Part shown: one piece after another, positions 40,793-50,609 of the stretch
Position numbering within the stretch: position 1 is the first letter of the stretch
Layout: each line of letters starts with the position of its first letter
NCBI GenBank assembly: GCA_003058495.1
Contig: QBVC01000024.1
Span: 1-64,000, forward strand
DNA from: a gamma proteobacterium symbiont of Ctena orbiculata
GTDB taxonomy: Bacteria; Pseudomonadota; Gammaproteobacteria; Chromatiales; Chromatiaceae
Direction: 5' to 3'
Length of the DNA stretch: 64,000 bases
Program-made: the position numbers and the translations under genes
Notes under the pieces: model-generated
Told to the model about the DNA's origin: nothing
The model's database searches: none
Seen by the model: the letters and a program-made list of their open reading frames with translations, nothing else

Positions 40793-42052
40793 TCAGACGG
40801 CGCCCGGTATCCAGACGCGGATTAGGTTGATATCCCTGCCGCGACCGGCGCCGCTGACCGGTTCGTCCCACCAGCCATCGAGGGGCTGGCCGGCAGCCCC
40901 CATGACCGGCTGATGGCCACCACCGGTGAGATGGAGTTGCAGCCGGGTATCGGCGACCGGGGCGGCATCCAGGGTGACGCTGACCTGGTCACCCGAGGCG
41001 GTCAGGCTGGAAGCCAGTGGGGCTGACCAGCCGGTGGCTTCCAGGGCATGGACCCTGATCGAATCGGTGGTGACGGTTGCGGCCTCCAGATCGCCGGAGA
41101 ACTGCAGGGTGTATTCGGGCAGCGTCGCTGCATCGGCGGTTTCACTGTTGTCGCTGATTGCCAGCAGCTTCAGTGACGGGGTCGTGTCGGCCCCTGCAAG
41201 GCGCTGGCGAAATGCCTGCTCGGCGCTCATCTGCACCGCGGGCAGCAGCGCCCGCGGGCTATTGTCGATCGCCTCGACGCTGGTGATCTCGCCGCTGGCG
41301 CCCTCCTCGTGAAGCAGGTCAACCACGGCGAGCAGCAGCGGCGCCTTGTCAGTGGCGCTCCAGCGCTGCTGCAGGCTCAATCCGGCGCCCGGGTAGTCGA
41401 GCAGAAAATCGAGCAGACGGCGCCGCGGGTCGCCCTCTCCGTCGGCCGCGCCGGGGGGCCACCAGTCGCACTGCAGGGGATGGGGATCCACCGGCGCCTC
41501 GGCCACCAGGTCGATCCGAAAGCGGTCGTTGACGCGGGAAAAGGCCAACGCCTCGCTGGCATCCCCGCAGGGCGGGGTGATCGCCGGCACCTGGTTGCTG
41601 AGGCAAGACTCGTAGCAGAGGGTGACATAGGCGCGGCGGGTGTCGGACAGGGGTTCGCCGTCCGGGTCCTCCGGTATGGCTGATGGTGACAGCGCCAATG
41701 TTTCCCAGATGTCGCCGGCATGCAGACCGATGATGTCGAGGCACTGGGTTTCATTGACGTAGATCTCGCGACCGTAGGCGTCGATGGCCAGCCCTTCGCC
41801 GACGATCAGCCGTGTCTGTGGAGGATCGGAAGGCTCGGCGCTGACGCGCAGGCCACAGACCGTGCCCAGGCCGTGCAACAGGGCATTGTGCAGCCGTCGT
41901 CGCAACACCAATGCGTTCTGTTCGGCCTGAAAATCATCGGCACCAAGCAGCTGGCCGTAGTGGTAACGCAAGCGAGACCAGGGATCACCGGGCAGGGCAG
42001 GGTCACTGCCATCGCAGTGCAGGAATTGCGCATCGCCATGAGAGTTGCTCAT
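40793..42052 (-). CDS. eCIS-locus protein of unknown function (419 aa)
   Basis: RLRYHYGQLLGADDFQAEQNALVLRRRLHNALLHGLGTVCGLRV...VGEGLAIDAYGREIYV. Confidence 0.6.
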   Translation of the reverse strand: MSNSHGDAQFLHCDGSDPALPGDPWSRLRYHYGQLLGADDFQAEQNALVLRRRLHNALLHGLGTVCGLRVSAEPSDPPQTRLIVGEGLAIDAYGREIYVNETQCLDIIGLHAGDIWETLALSPSAIPEDPDGEPLSDTRRAYVTLCYESCLSNQVPAITPPCGDASEALAFSRVNDRFRIDLVAEAPVDPHPLQCDWWPPGAADGEGDPRRRLLDFLLDYPGAGLSLQQRWSATDKAPLLLAVVDLLHEEGASGEITSVEAIDNSPRALLPAVQMSAEQAFRQRLAGADTTPSLKLLAISDNSETADAATLPEYTLQFSGDLEAATVTTDSIRVHALEATGWSAPLASSLTASGDQVSVTLDAAPVADTRLQLHLTGGGHQPVMGAAGQPLDGWWDEPVSGAGRGRDINLIRVWIPGAV

Positions 42053-42078
42053 TGCAGTCTCTCCCTCGTTGTCTTAAT

Positions 42079-44541
42079 TCAGCACGCCCTGGGCGTGCAC
42101 TCGTTGTTCGATAACCTGCTGGCATCCAGCCGTACTTCACCGGGATGTGCCTGCCGCGCCTGGGACAGGGTGCGGTCGCGGCCAAGGGGCGCACTCCCCA
42201 GCAGGGCCGGCTGCCAGCGATCGCTGCCGGCCAGGCTGGTACCTAGACCCACATAGCTGTTGCTGCCCACCACCAATCCGGCGTCCAGCCAGCAGATCCT
42301 GTGCAGGGTGTGGGCCGGTTTCCATGCCTCCACCGCCTCCTCGACCACGGCCGCCAGATCGGCTTCGTAGGGGGAAAAGATCACCAGGCTGAAGCGGTGG
42401 GCATAGTGGCGATAGAAGCTGATGGCCGGGTCCCTGTTCAATGGCGCTGGAAGCTCGCCGGGTGGACAGGGCGTACCGCCCTGCTCAAGAATCTCATCCC
42501 GGCGCTGCAGCAAGCGGGAATGCGCCGTCAGCAGCTCGCTCTCCCAGCCGGCCACTGGCAATCCACCCGCCTCGCTGCCTGCCAGTTGCAGCGTCCCGAG
42601 GTGGCTCTCTTCGCCGCCATCGATGGCGCCCAGTGTCGACGGGCTTGTACGCCGTAACCGGAATGACTCGACAACGGCAACCCGCCCTTCAGTGAGGATG
42701 GCGCAGAGTCTTTCAAGACCGGTCTGGGTGCCGCGCTGGCGATAGAGCGTCAACAACTCCGAGAGCAGCTGGCGCCGCACCGGCTCACCGATGCGGGAAT
42801 CGAAACTCAGGGCCAGGAAACAGCCGAGCCATTCCAGCGCCTCCGGTGGAGTAACACGGGGATCGAGCAGTTGATGAAACTGATCGATGCGCTGGTTGAG
42901 TTCAGTGTAGAGCCCTTCGAACAGCGCCAGGGCCCGGTCGGCCTGGTTGGCAACCGCGGCATCCGCGGACCAATAGGCCGGAAGATGATCGAACAGGGAT
43001 GGCCGGCAATGGCTGACGCGCAGCGCGCGCACCACCGGAGTGCGTCGACTGCTGCCGCGAAGGCCTATGCGCAGCCACAGGTAGCGGCCGGGCGGATTGG
43101 GAATCAATCCCTCCAGGGTCAACATGTTGTCCGCGACCCCGGCAATCCCGCGAGGACCATACTGGTCCTCGGATGGCAGTTCGCGTCCCACCGGGGGCAG
43201 TGCCACATCCGCCTGATAGCTGCGCCGATCGAGCACGCCCAGCGACAGCCAGCCCTCCTGATCCTGTGGTGTGCGGGATGCCAACGGCCGTCTCATCCAG
43301 GCAGCGGCCACCGCCTCCTCATCGGCCGGCGACAAGTCGCTCAAGCCATGGGGTGGACGCGCCGCACGTTGCACGGCCTGTGCCGGCAACAGGTCGGAGC
43401 AGCGCGCGCTGACTTCCAATTCCGTACCCGGCGGCAGGCAGGCATCGATGAAGACCCGATGCCACTGACAGGCGATCGCCTCCGAATCCAGGGCGAAGGT
43501 TTCGACCTGGCCGCTGGTGACCCGATCGGCGGTCGCCGGGGTCAAAGGGCGGACAGTCGCCGCCGCGGTCGCCCAGACCCGGCAGTCGGTGCCGACGAAG
43601 AGTCCGCGGCTGTCGAAACCCCGCGACTCCCACTGCGCCTCGACCGCCAGACGTGTGGCGTCGAACAGGTAGCTGCTGAAGAGGTATACCGTCGGCCGTC
43701 CGGCAGCCGCTTGCGCCTCCCCCAGGTAGAGACGCTCGGGCTCCGCCAGCAACAGATGCAGGGGATCGTCGAGATCGGTTATGTCGAAGCTTGTGATGTC
43801 GTCGGCGGTCAGGCGCAGCAGACCGTGCAGGGCCTCGTTGTCGGTGGCACGCAGCAGGGCCGCCGCCGGCCCTTCGGGATGGCCGCTGACCGCGATCGGA
43901 AGACGCCCGTCGCTGCCGAGATCGACACACTCCCACTCTCCGCCATAGGCCTGGCGCCAAAGCCTGGCGTTATCCACATCACAGGCCAGTAGACCCCAAC
44001 TGCTGGCAGTCAGATCCTCGAAGCGTGCGCCGGATGGCGGTGACAGTATGGCCAGCTGGCGCAGATCCTCTGCCGCCAGCAGGCGAATTCGCTGCGCACC
44101 CCTCTCCAACAGCCAGAGACGCCCGAAGGGATCCGCCGAAAGGCTGACGGGTTGATCGAAGAGGCGACTGCTGCCTGCGGTGGCAAGGCTGGCAAAACGA
44201 GTCGGTTCGGTTTCCTGGTTGGTGGATACAACCCTTGGCACCGGCAGCGGCCGCCAGCCGTCATCCGCCAGCCAAAGCAGGTCACTGTCGGGATCGGCCA
44301 ACAGAGTGTAACCGGGGGTACAGCGATCCGGTTGGCAGCAGATAAACTGCGCCCCGCCCCGGCGTCGGCGTAGTGCATGGAACTCGGCATCCGGCATCCG
44401 CAGCCCTTCCGTCACACCGTCGACCTGTTCCCCTGTAGCGAGCTGAACACTGGCTGTCGGCAGATGCAGCTGCAGATTCTCGAAGTCGCAGCGTTGCCAT
44501 TGATCGACACCGGAAAGATGTTGGAATGCCGGCGTTTTCAT
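42079..44541 (-). CDS. Baseplate-associated protein with phage tail protein I-like C-terminal domain
   Basis: LPAYWSADAAVANQADRALALFEGLYTELNQRIDQFHQLLDPRVTPPEALEWLGCFLALSFDSRI. Confidence 0.75.
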   Translation of the reverse strand: MKTPAFQHLSGVDQWQRCDFENLQLHLPTASVQLATGEQVDGVTEGLRMPDAEFHALRRRRGGAQFICCQPDRCTPGYTLLADPDSDLLWLADDGWRPLPVPRVVSTNQETEPTRFASLATAGSSRLFDQPVSLSADPFGRLWLLERGAQRIRLLAAEDLRQLAILSPPSGARFEDLTASSWGLLACDVDNARLWRQAYGGEWECVDLGSDGRLPIAVSGHPEGPAAALLRATDNEALHGLLRLTADDITSFDITDLDDPLHLLLAEPERLYLGEAQAAAGRPTVYLFSSYLFDATRLAVEAQWESRGFDSRGLFVGTDCRVWATAAATVRPLTPATADRVTSGQVETFALDSEAIACQWHRVFIDACLPPGTELEVSARCSDLLPAQAVQRAARPPHGLSDLSPADEEAVAAAWMRRPLASRTPQDQEGWLSLGVLDRRSYQADVALPPVGRELPSEDQYGPRGIAGVADNMLTLEGLIPNPPGRYLWLRIGLRGSSRRTPVVRALRVSHCRPSLFDHLPAYWSADAAVANQADRALALFEGLYTELNQRIDQFHQLLDPRVTPPEALEWLGCFLALSFDSRIGEPVRRQLLSELLTLYRQRGTQTGLERLCAILTEGRVAVVESFRLRRTSPSTLGAIDGGEESHLGTLQLAGSEAGGLPVAGWESELLTAHSRLLQRRDEILEQGGTPCPPGELPAPLNRDPAISFYRHYAHRFSLVIFSPYEADLAAVVEEAVEAWKPAHTLHRICWLDAGLVVGSNSYVGLGTSLAGSDRWQPALLGSAPLGRDRTLSQARQAHPGEVRLDASRLSNNECTPRAC

Positions 44542-44677
44542 GACCGCGACTCCAGGCAGATGGGGCTGCCCGCATGACACCGTCCGCGACCGGGCGCCAT
44601 CGTCCTCAAGCCCGCGTCCACAAGGGCTAAATCAGCGGCCTGCAGGGCCCTGTCGGTGATTTCGGCTCGGCTTACTC

Positions 44678-46984
44678 TCAACATTCTTCCCGCTCCACAG
44701 GTACTGGGAACTGGTCCGGGTCGCCGCCGGCGGCCGGCTCCTCGCGTTCGATGGGTTCGGCATTTTCGGCTGCGGCGACCTGCACCCCGCGCAGGACCGG
44801 CAATTGCCATGGATGCAGACGAATTTTTCCGCTGCCTGTCGTCACCTTTCCAGTGGCGTCTATCTCGTCGCCTTCCAGCAGCACCTCCGCAACCAGCCTG
44901 ACGCCCTCGACCTTGAGCACCGCGGCCTCCACGTCGGCTGCGCTGACAGCCCGGCCGAAGGGCCAGCCCTGCCCCGCCGGGCCATAGGGCGGCAGCGGCG
45001 CCAGGTATTGACGGACGGCCAGCTCGATCCAGCGGCGAACGGTTTCGAAGCCGTATCCCGCCTCGATTTCGAAGGCCACCGAGACCCAGAGGGGGACATA
45101 CTGCGGTGGCGTGACATAGAGCTCGGTGGTCACCAGGCGGCGGAATTCCAGCTCCTCGCAGACCCGCCGCAGCATAATCTGATCCGGCACCGGCTCATCG
45201 GGATGGAGCGGATCGTAGGCGGGTACGATCACCAGGGTAACTACACCGGGCACCTGATCGATGCGTTCATGGGGCTTGTGTCGCGGCAGCACATGCACCC
45301 GCCCGACGTCGACCCCCGGGGTGTTTTGCGCCAGCTCGACAAAATCCTCCGCCGCCACCGCCCGCTCGCGGTGGCGCATCCAGCGCGGGATGCGATCGAT
45401 GGCATCGGGTATCGTCTCGCCGTCGGCGCCGCCGCTGGCGGCAAAGGTGTTGCTGCATTTCAGGCTGGAGGCCGAACCTTCGGCCCGTATTTTGTTGATC
45501 GCCTCGGCGGGGACATTGCCGGCGACACCACCGCCATAGCGGTAACTGAGACAGCGAATCGCCTCCCCGGGGCGCGGGATACGGCCGTGGATGCCGTCGC
45601 CGAAACGAATCACGCCGCTGTTCAGATCGAGCTCGTAATGGCGGTCGTCTGGCAGTGACAAAGTCAGGCTCTCGGTCTGCTGCCAGTTCTCCCACTGCCC
45701 GGCCTCTCGCAGCTGCAGCAGCAAGGTATCCGCGAGCAGCGGCGACTTGCTGAGCTGGACCTGCTGGGCGGTCTGCCCGCTGCCGTAGCCGAGCAGCTCG
45801 CCCGCCGCGGTCACCGCCTGTTCCACCGCCACCGTATTGCCGGCGAGGTGATGCAGGCGCGGTTGCGGAGAGTCCTCACCGGGCCGACGCACCCGAATCC
45901 AGGTCAATACCCGGGCCTGGTCGTCGGCCTGCTCCAGCCGCGGCGGCAACTCGCCGACACCCAGCAGGTCCGGATCGAGCAATCCGGCCCAGTCATTGAA
46001 CCGGGTCACGCCCCCCGGTTGCGCCGGGGGCAGTTGCAGGCGCACCACGCCGCTGCGGGTCAGCCCCTCGGTCTGGTCGCTGACGACGGTGAGCCGCTGG
46101 TAGACGATATTCTCGACCAAAGGCTGGTCGGCGGGATTGAAGCGCCCGGTGCCGATATGCCAGTCGAGGGGCAGACGGTCGGCCTCGCTGCCGGGCTCGG
46201 GACATGCCCGGTGATCCTCGGCACCGCAGAGCGCATCGTCAACGCGCACCCCGATTGAGAGTGATTTGCCGGCGATGGCGAGTCGCAACTGCTGCATGCG
46301 CGACAGCAGGGTCCCACCCTCGAATCCCTTGATCAGGGGTTCCGGCGCCAGCAGGGCGATCCACAGGGTCCTGTCGAGGGTGGCGGCGATGGCGGTGACG
46401 GGGGGCAGGATGCCGGATTCCACTTCCGGCAGCGGTACGCTCTGGTAGTAACCGTGGCTGCTCATCGCCGGTGCGCTCTTGCCGGCCGCGGCGTAGTGGT
46501 CCTGAAGCAGGAAATCCATGCCCTCGGCGCCGACGATCTCAGTCGCCGGCTCCGCCACCGGCTGCTTCACATAGGCCCGGGTTTCAAGGGGTAGCACGGT
46601 CAGTTCGTCGCTGACCTGAAACTCGATCCTGCCGGCGCTCACCAGGGTACGGGGGGCGCTGCCGCCGAAGGGCAGATTGACCGGTGCATCCTGCCCCTTG
46701 GGCAGCTCGAATCGCACCAGCGCCTTTGCCAGGGTGGCTGTCTGCAGCGGGATGTTCAGCAGATTGAGAAATTCCCGGCGGGCCTTTTCCGGCGCCCGGT
46801 TCATACGATAGAGCAGATTCTCGCCGAGATAGGCAAACAGCTCCAGCAGCACGATGCCGGGATCGGACGGGTTGTGGTCGGTCCATGCTTCGCTGTGCAC
46901 CGGAATGCGGCGTACAAGCTCGTCGCGCAGCTCTTCCCAGTTGCGGTCATCGAGTCGGATATCGGGCAGACTGGCCATGTTCAT
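44678..46984 (-). CDS. Baseplate J-like protein
   Basis: WTDHNPSDPGIVLLELFAYLGENLLYRMNRAPEKARREFLNLL; YRYGGGVAGNVPAEAI. Confidence 0.88.
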   Translation of the reverse strand: MNMASLPDIRLDDRNWEELRDELVRRIPVHSEAWTDHNPSDPGIVLLELFAYLGENLLYRMNRAPEKARREFLNLLNIPLQTATLAKALVRFELPKGQDAPVNLPFGGSAPRTLVSAGRIEFQVSDELTVLPLETRAYVKQPVAEPATEIVGAEGMDFLLQDHYAAAGKSAPAMSSHGYYQSVPLPEVESGILPPVTAIAATLDRTLWIALLAPEPLIKGFEGGTLLSRMQQLRLAIAGKSLSIGVRVDDALCGAEDHRACPEPGSEADRLPLDWHIGTGRFNPADQPLVENIVYQRLTVVSDQTEGLTRSGVVRLQLPPAQPGGVTRFNDWAGLLDPDLLGVGELPPRLEQADDQARVLTWIRVRRPGEDSPQPRLHHLAGNTVAVEQAVTAAGELLGYGSGQTAQQVQLSKSPLLADTLLLQLREAGQWENWQQTESLTLSLPDDRHYELDLNSGVIRFGDGIHGRIPRPGEAIRCLSYRYGGGVAGNVPAEAINKIRAEGSASSLKCSNTFAASGGADGETIPDAIDRIPRWMRHRERAVAAEDFVELAQNTPGVDVGRVHVLPRHKPHERIDQVPGVVTLVIVPAYDPLHPDEPVPDQIMLRRVCEELEFRRLVTTELYVTPPQYVPLWVSVAFEIEAGYGFETVRRWIELAVRQYLAPLPPYGPAGQGWPFGRAVSAADVEAAVLKVEGVRLVAEVLLEGDEIDATGKVTTGSGKIRLHPWQLPVLRGVQVAAAENAEPIEREEPAAGGDPDQFPVPVEREEC

Positions 46985-47379
46985 GCCGCTCCCTGATCAA
47001 GATAGAAAGGCAGCACCAGACTGCGGGGACCCGGATCGTCCTTGAGGTGATAATGGAGTTCGATGCGCAGCAGGGTAGGTTCGATGGCATCGACCCGGAT
47101 ATCCACCTCGTCGAGGCTTACCCGCGGTTCGTCACGGCCAACCGCATCGACGATGTCCTGGCGCATGGCGGCGCGGGTGGCGAGGTTGTTGGGTGCGAAC
47201 AGATAGCGGCGCAGGCCGACACCGAAGGTCGGCCGGCCGATGCGCTCCCCCGGTTCGGTGAGGAGCACCGCGCGCAGCGACTGGGCCACGGCATCACCGC
47301 CGCTGATCCAGGAAAACCCGGGCTGCCGCAGCAGTGGGAGCTGAATGCCGGTTCCGTAGATTTTGTCTGGGTCTCGCAT
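46981..47379 (-). CDS. GPW/gp25-family baseplate protein
   Basis: QSLRAVLLTEPGERIGRPTFGVGLRRYLFAPN. Confidence 0.88.
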   Translation of the reverse strand: MRDPDKIYGTGIQLPLLRQPGFSWISGGDAVAQSLRAVLLTEPGERIGRPTFGVGLRRYLFAPNNLATRAAMRQDIVDAVGRDEPRVSLDEVDIRVDAIEPTLLRIELHYHLKDDPGPRSLVLPFYLDQGAA

Positions 47380-47381
47380 GG

Positions 47382-49883
47382 CTATTTCTTCACTGGCACC
47401 GGTAGACAGAACTTGAGCAGCAACAGCCAGCCGAACCCCGGAATCATCAGCAGGATGCTCAGGATGATGGAGAAGAGTACCCAGGCGCAGATGGTGAACA
47501 CCGGGATGCCGAATGAGCAGATCATCTGGATGCCCCACTGGCGGGCGGTATCGGCCATCTCCTCGCCGGTGGTCACACCGGAGTCGGGGGGGATGTTGAC
47601 CGCCGCGAAGGGATTGGCGTTCGCCTTGGGAATACGCGGGATGTCGCGCACCAGTTTTTTCAGGTCGGGGAGCTGCATGGCGACCGGTTTCATGCCGAGA
47701 ATGTCGGTCGGTTCGGCCAGCGAGAAGGGTTCGCTCCCCGGCGTCCACAGCAGCTGTTCCGCCTCGCAGGCGTCATGGCCGGCGATGCGGGCGTAACACC
47801 AGACGGCATAGAGGCTGTCGGCGTCGAAGCGCGGCCGCACCAGGTTGAGCAGTTGCGCCGCCTCCGCGCGCTGGCTCTCCACCGACGGCACGGGATTGCC
47901 ACCGGTTGTGTAGCGCCCTGCCACATCGTCGATCATCGTCTCCACCCCTGACAGCGTCGGCGCCGGCCCGGGGAACACCAGCAATCCCATCTCCGGCTGG
48001 GCGGCGAGATCCAGGCCGATGATGCGCAGTTCGTCGCCAGGGCTTCGCGGCAGCGAGCCGCTTGGCAGCAGGGCGTCGTCCACCCGGTGATGGAGCAGAT
48101 CGTTCAACCCCTGGCGCCGGCTCGCACACTCTTCCAGGTAGGCGTTGCCGGCGGCCGCGCCCCGCTCGTCGACCTCCGCACAGGCGAACTCCAGCTTGCG
48201 CGATTCGCGGTGCGCGGCGAGCAGGTTGCCGTCCAGGACCAGGGGCGGCCAGGGACGCGGCACCTCGCTACGGGCCTCGGCTGTGTCGGCCTCCAGCCAG
48301 GCCTCGATCTCATCGCTCAGCGAGCCGGCGGTGACCAGGGGATAGTCATCGGCTTCAGCGGACTCCGATTCCGGCGTGGTGCGGTCCAGATCGGGCTGTT
48401 CGTCAGCCGGCAGTACCTGCTGATTGATCTGCCGCAGCAACTCCTTGCGGCAGGCGCGTATGCGCAGCAGCAGAGCGCCGTGCAGGTGCTGCAGATCGGT
48501 GTCGTCGTTTGCGCCGGCGTCCGGCGTACCGGTCGCGGGGATGCCGAGATCGATGATTTCACGCAGATGGTATCTGAAGAGCGTCTCCACATCGGCGCCG
48601 AACTGGGGGTGATCGTCATTGTTCCAGCCGGCCTCCGACGGACGCCGGGCCCTCGCCTCTGCGATCACCCTGTCTTCAAGCGAGGCGGTCCAGTTTGCCA
48701 GGCTTGCAAAGGAATCGGCCTCTAGCCAGAGGGCACGCTGCAGGGTGATCCGCACCGATGCGTCCGCATCGCCGGTCGCCTTCTGGTGAAACACCAGCGA
48801 ACCATCGACCCAGTCGCTCTCCAGGCGGGTGCGGGCGCCATTCACATCAGCTGCAGGCGGATCCGGCAGCACCAGCAGTTCCACCAGCTCCCGCAATGGC
48901 GCCTGGATCGAACCCTGCAAGCGGTCGACGAATGCAGCCGCATCCCCCGGATTGGGCGGCCGCTCGTCTAGCCATTCCGCCCGCAAGTGGTCCCGGGCAC
49001 GCTGCTGTAGCAGCGCGGCGATTGCTGTCTCATCCAGATCGGCCGGGTCGGCAAAGGGCGGTAACTGGAAGGCACCCGCGCTGAGGGGCAGGTAGCCGAA
49101 CATCACACTGTGTTTGCCGGCCTCGCCGATTGCGGATGAGAGGGGGCTCAAGCGGTCAAGCTGCAGCCGATCGGGAAGCGGATCATCCAGCGCCAGACCG
49201 GCCCGGGCGCGCAGTTCGGTTTCGGCCAGCGCCGGCAGGCCCTCGGCGATCGCCTGGGGATCGAGTAGCGGCGTTTCCGGACCCAGTCCCAATGGACGCA
49301 TTTCGTGGTCTGCAATTTCGAGCCACACACCCTTCTCCGCAGTGACCGGAATCCAGTCCTCCCAACGTTCCCGGTCGCGGTCCGCCACCAGGCGGCGGAT
49401 CACCATCCCCGCTTCGCGCACCCGCGCCGATCCAACCCGGGGAAAACCGGCGCGTTGACAATGGAGTGCGAGGGAGACGATATGGAAATGGCAGTGCAGC
49501 GGCAGATAGAGCTTGCGCAGCCAATCCTCCGCCGGCGCCTCCTCGCCATCCGCCAGGGCGTTGGCGGGATCGCTGTCGCGGCTCAGGGTGCCGGGATAGA
49601 GCGGATCGCCATGCTCATCGAGCATCGCCGCCGGCGGCTCCGCATAGTCGCGGAAGGTCAACAGGCGCTCGAACGCATCGATATCCCGGGCCTCACCGCT
49701 CGCCTCGACACCGCCGAGAAAATCCTCCATGAAGCTGTCGCTGGTGAACTGCAACAGGCGCGGGGATGCGGTGACCGGGACCGCTCCCGGATGGCGCAGG
49801 AACCAGGGGTGCGACAACAGCAGGGTCTCGCGCGGCGGCTGCCTGACCAGCGGGATGAACAGCTTATGGCTCGGTGCGTTCAT
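47382..49883 (-). CDS. Large eCIS-locus protein (833 aa) with C-terminal hydrophobic hairpin
   Basis: Intact ORF between gpV and gp25 genes; C-terminus FGIPVFTICAWVLFSIILSILLMIPGFGWLLLLKFCLPVPVKK. Confidence 0.65.
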   Translation of the reverse strand: MNAPSHKLFIPLVRQPPRETLLLSHPWFLRHPGAVPVTASPRLLQFTSDSFMEDFLGGVEASGEARDIDAFERLLTFRDYAEPPAAMLDEHGDPLYPGTLSRDSDPANALADGEEAPAEDWLRKLYLPLHCHFHIVSLALHCQRAGFPRVGSARVREAGMVIRRLVADRDRERWEDWIPVTAEKGVWLEIADHEMRPLGLGPETPLLDPQAIAEGLPALAETELRARAGLALDDPLPDRLQLDRLSPLSSAIGEAGKHSVMFGYLPLSAGAFQLPPFADPADLDETAIAALLQQRARDHLRAEWLDERPPNPGDAAAFVDRLQGSIQAPLRELVELLVLPDPPAADVNGARTRLESDWVDGSLVFHQKATGDADASVRITLQRALWLEADSFASLANWTASLEDRVIAEARARRPSEAGWNNDDHPQFGADVETLFRYHLREIIDLGIPATGTPDAGANDDTDLQHLHGALLLRIRACRKELLRQINQQVLPADEQPDLDRTTPESESAEADDYPLVTAGSLSDEIEAWLEADTAEARSEVPRPWPPLVLDGNLLAAHRESRKLEFACAEVDERGAAAGNAYLEECASRRQGLNDLLHHRVDDALLPSGSLPRSPGDELRIIGLDLAAQPEMGLLVFPGPAPTLSGVETMIDDVAGRYTTGGNPVPSVESQRAEAAQLLNLVRPRFDADSLYAVWCYARIAGHDACEAEQLLWTPGSEPFSLAEPTDILGMKPVAMQLPDLKKLVRDIPRIPKANANPFAAVNIPPDSGVTTGEEMADTARQWGIQMICSFGIPVFTICAWVLFSIILSILLMIPGFGWLLLLKFCLPVPVKK

Positions 49884-49886
49884 GGC

Positions 49887-50609
49887 TTACCACACATTGC
49901 CCGCGCCGGGCGTATAGGAGGAGGAGACGACGGCGTTGGTGATCACGGTGTCGGCCTTTACCACGCCGGAAAATTTAGAGAATGCGGAGTCGACCGAGAC
50001 CATCGCCGCGCTGACGTTGAGCCCGGAGGGGGCGTCGATATTCACCTGGTTGAGTGCGGTGACGGAGACGGTGCCGCTGGATTCGATAACGATTTCGGCA
50101 CCGCCGCTATGGTGAAGGGTAATCGTGCCGCCGCTGGCATCATCGAGCACCAGCTCGTGCCCTCCCTGGGTCAGCAGGGTGATCCTCTCACTCCCGGACG
50201 AGTCATCGAAGGTCAGCTTGTGTCCCGCGCGCGAGGTGATCGACCGGATGTTGTTTTCGCCACTGCCGTCCATGCTTTCCGGCGGCGCATCGACGCCGTT
50301 CCAGAGCGCCCCAAGCACCACCGGGCGGCGGGGATCTCCGGCGACGAACCCCAACAGCACCTCGTCGTCGACTTCGGGGATGAACCAGCTGCCCCGATCG
50401 GCGCCGGCCATGAAGGTGGCGAGCCTTGCCCATGCCGTCGCCTGGCTGGAATCATCCTCCCCCACCCAGGGCAGTTGCACCTGCACCCGGCCCTGACCCT
50501 CGGGATCATTGAGGTCGGTGACCAGGCCGGGATAGAGACCGAACAGGCGCTGCCGCGACGGCTCACTCGCCGGGCCCGGCGCTATCAGGGTGGGTGACCA
50601 GGGTCTCAC
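49887..50609 (-). CDS. gpV-type spike/baseplate protein (OB fold plus beta-helix)
   Basis: GLYPGLVTDLNDPEGQGRVQVQLPW; GSWFIPEVDDEVLLGFVAGDPRRPVVLGALWNG. Confidence 0.9.
   Translation of the reverse strand: MRPWSPTLIAPGPASEPSRQRLFGLYPGLVTDLNDPEGQGRVQVQLPWVGEDDSSQATAWARLATFMAGADRGSWFIPEVDDEVLLGFVAGDPRRPVVLGALWNGVDAPPESMDGSGENNIRSITSRAGHKLTFDDSSGSERITLLTQGGHELVLDDASGGTITLHHSGGAEIVIESSGTVSVTALNQVNIDAPSGLNVSAAMVSVDSAFSKFSGVVKADTVITNAVVSSSYTPGAGNVW

Noticed and set aside
44538-44684. Short ORF MLRVSRAEITDRALQAADLALVDAGLRTMAPGRGRC... between gpJ and tail-I genes
   Set aside because: Fewer than 50 codons, no recognisable family; cannot be separated from a leader region without comparative data.
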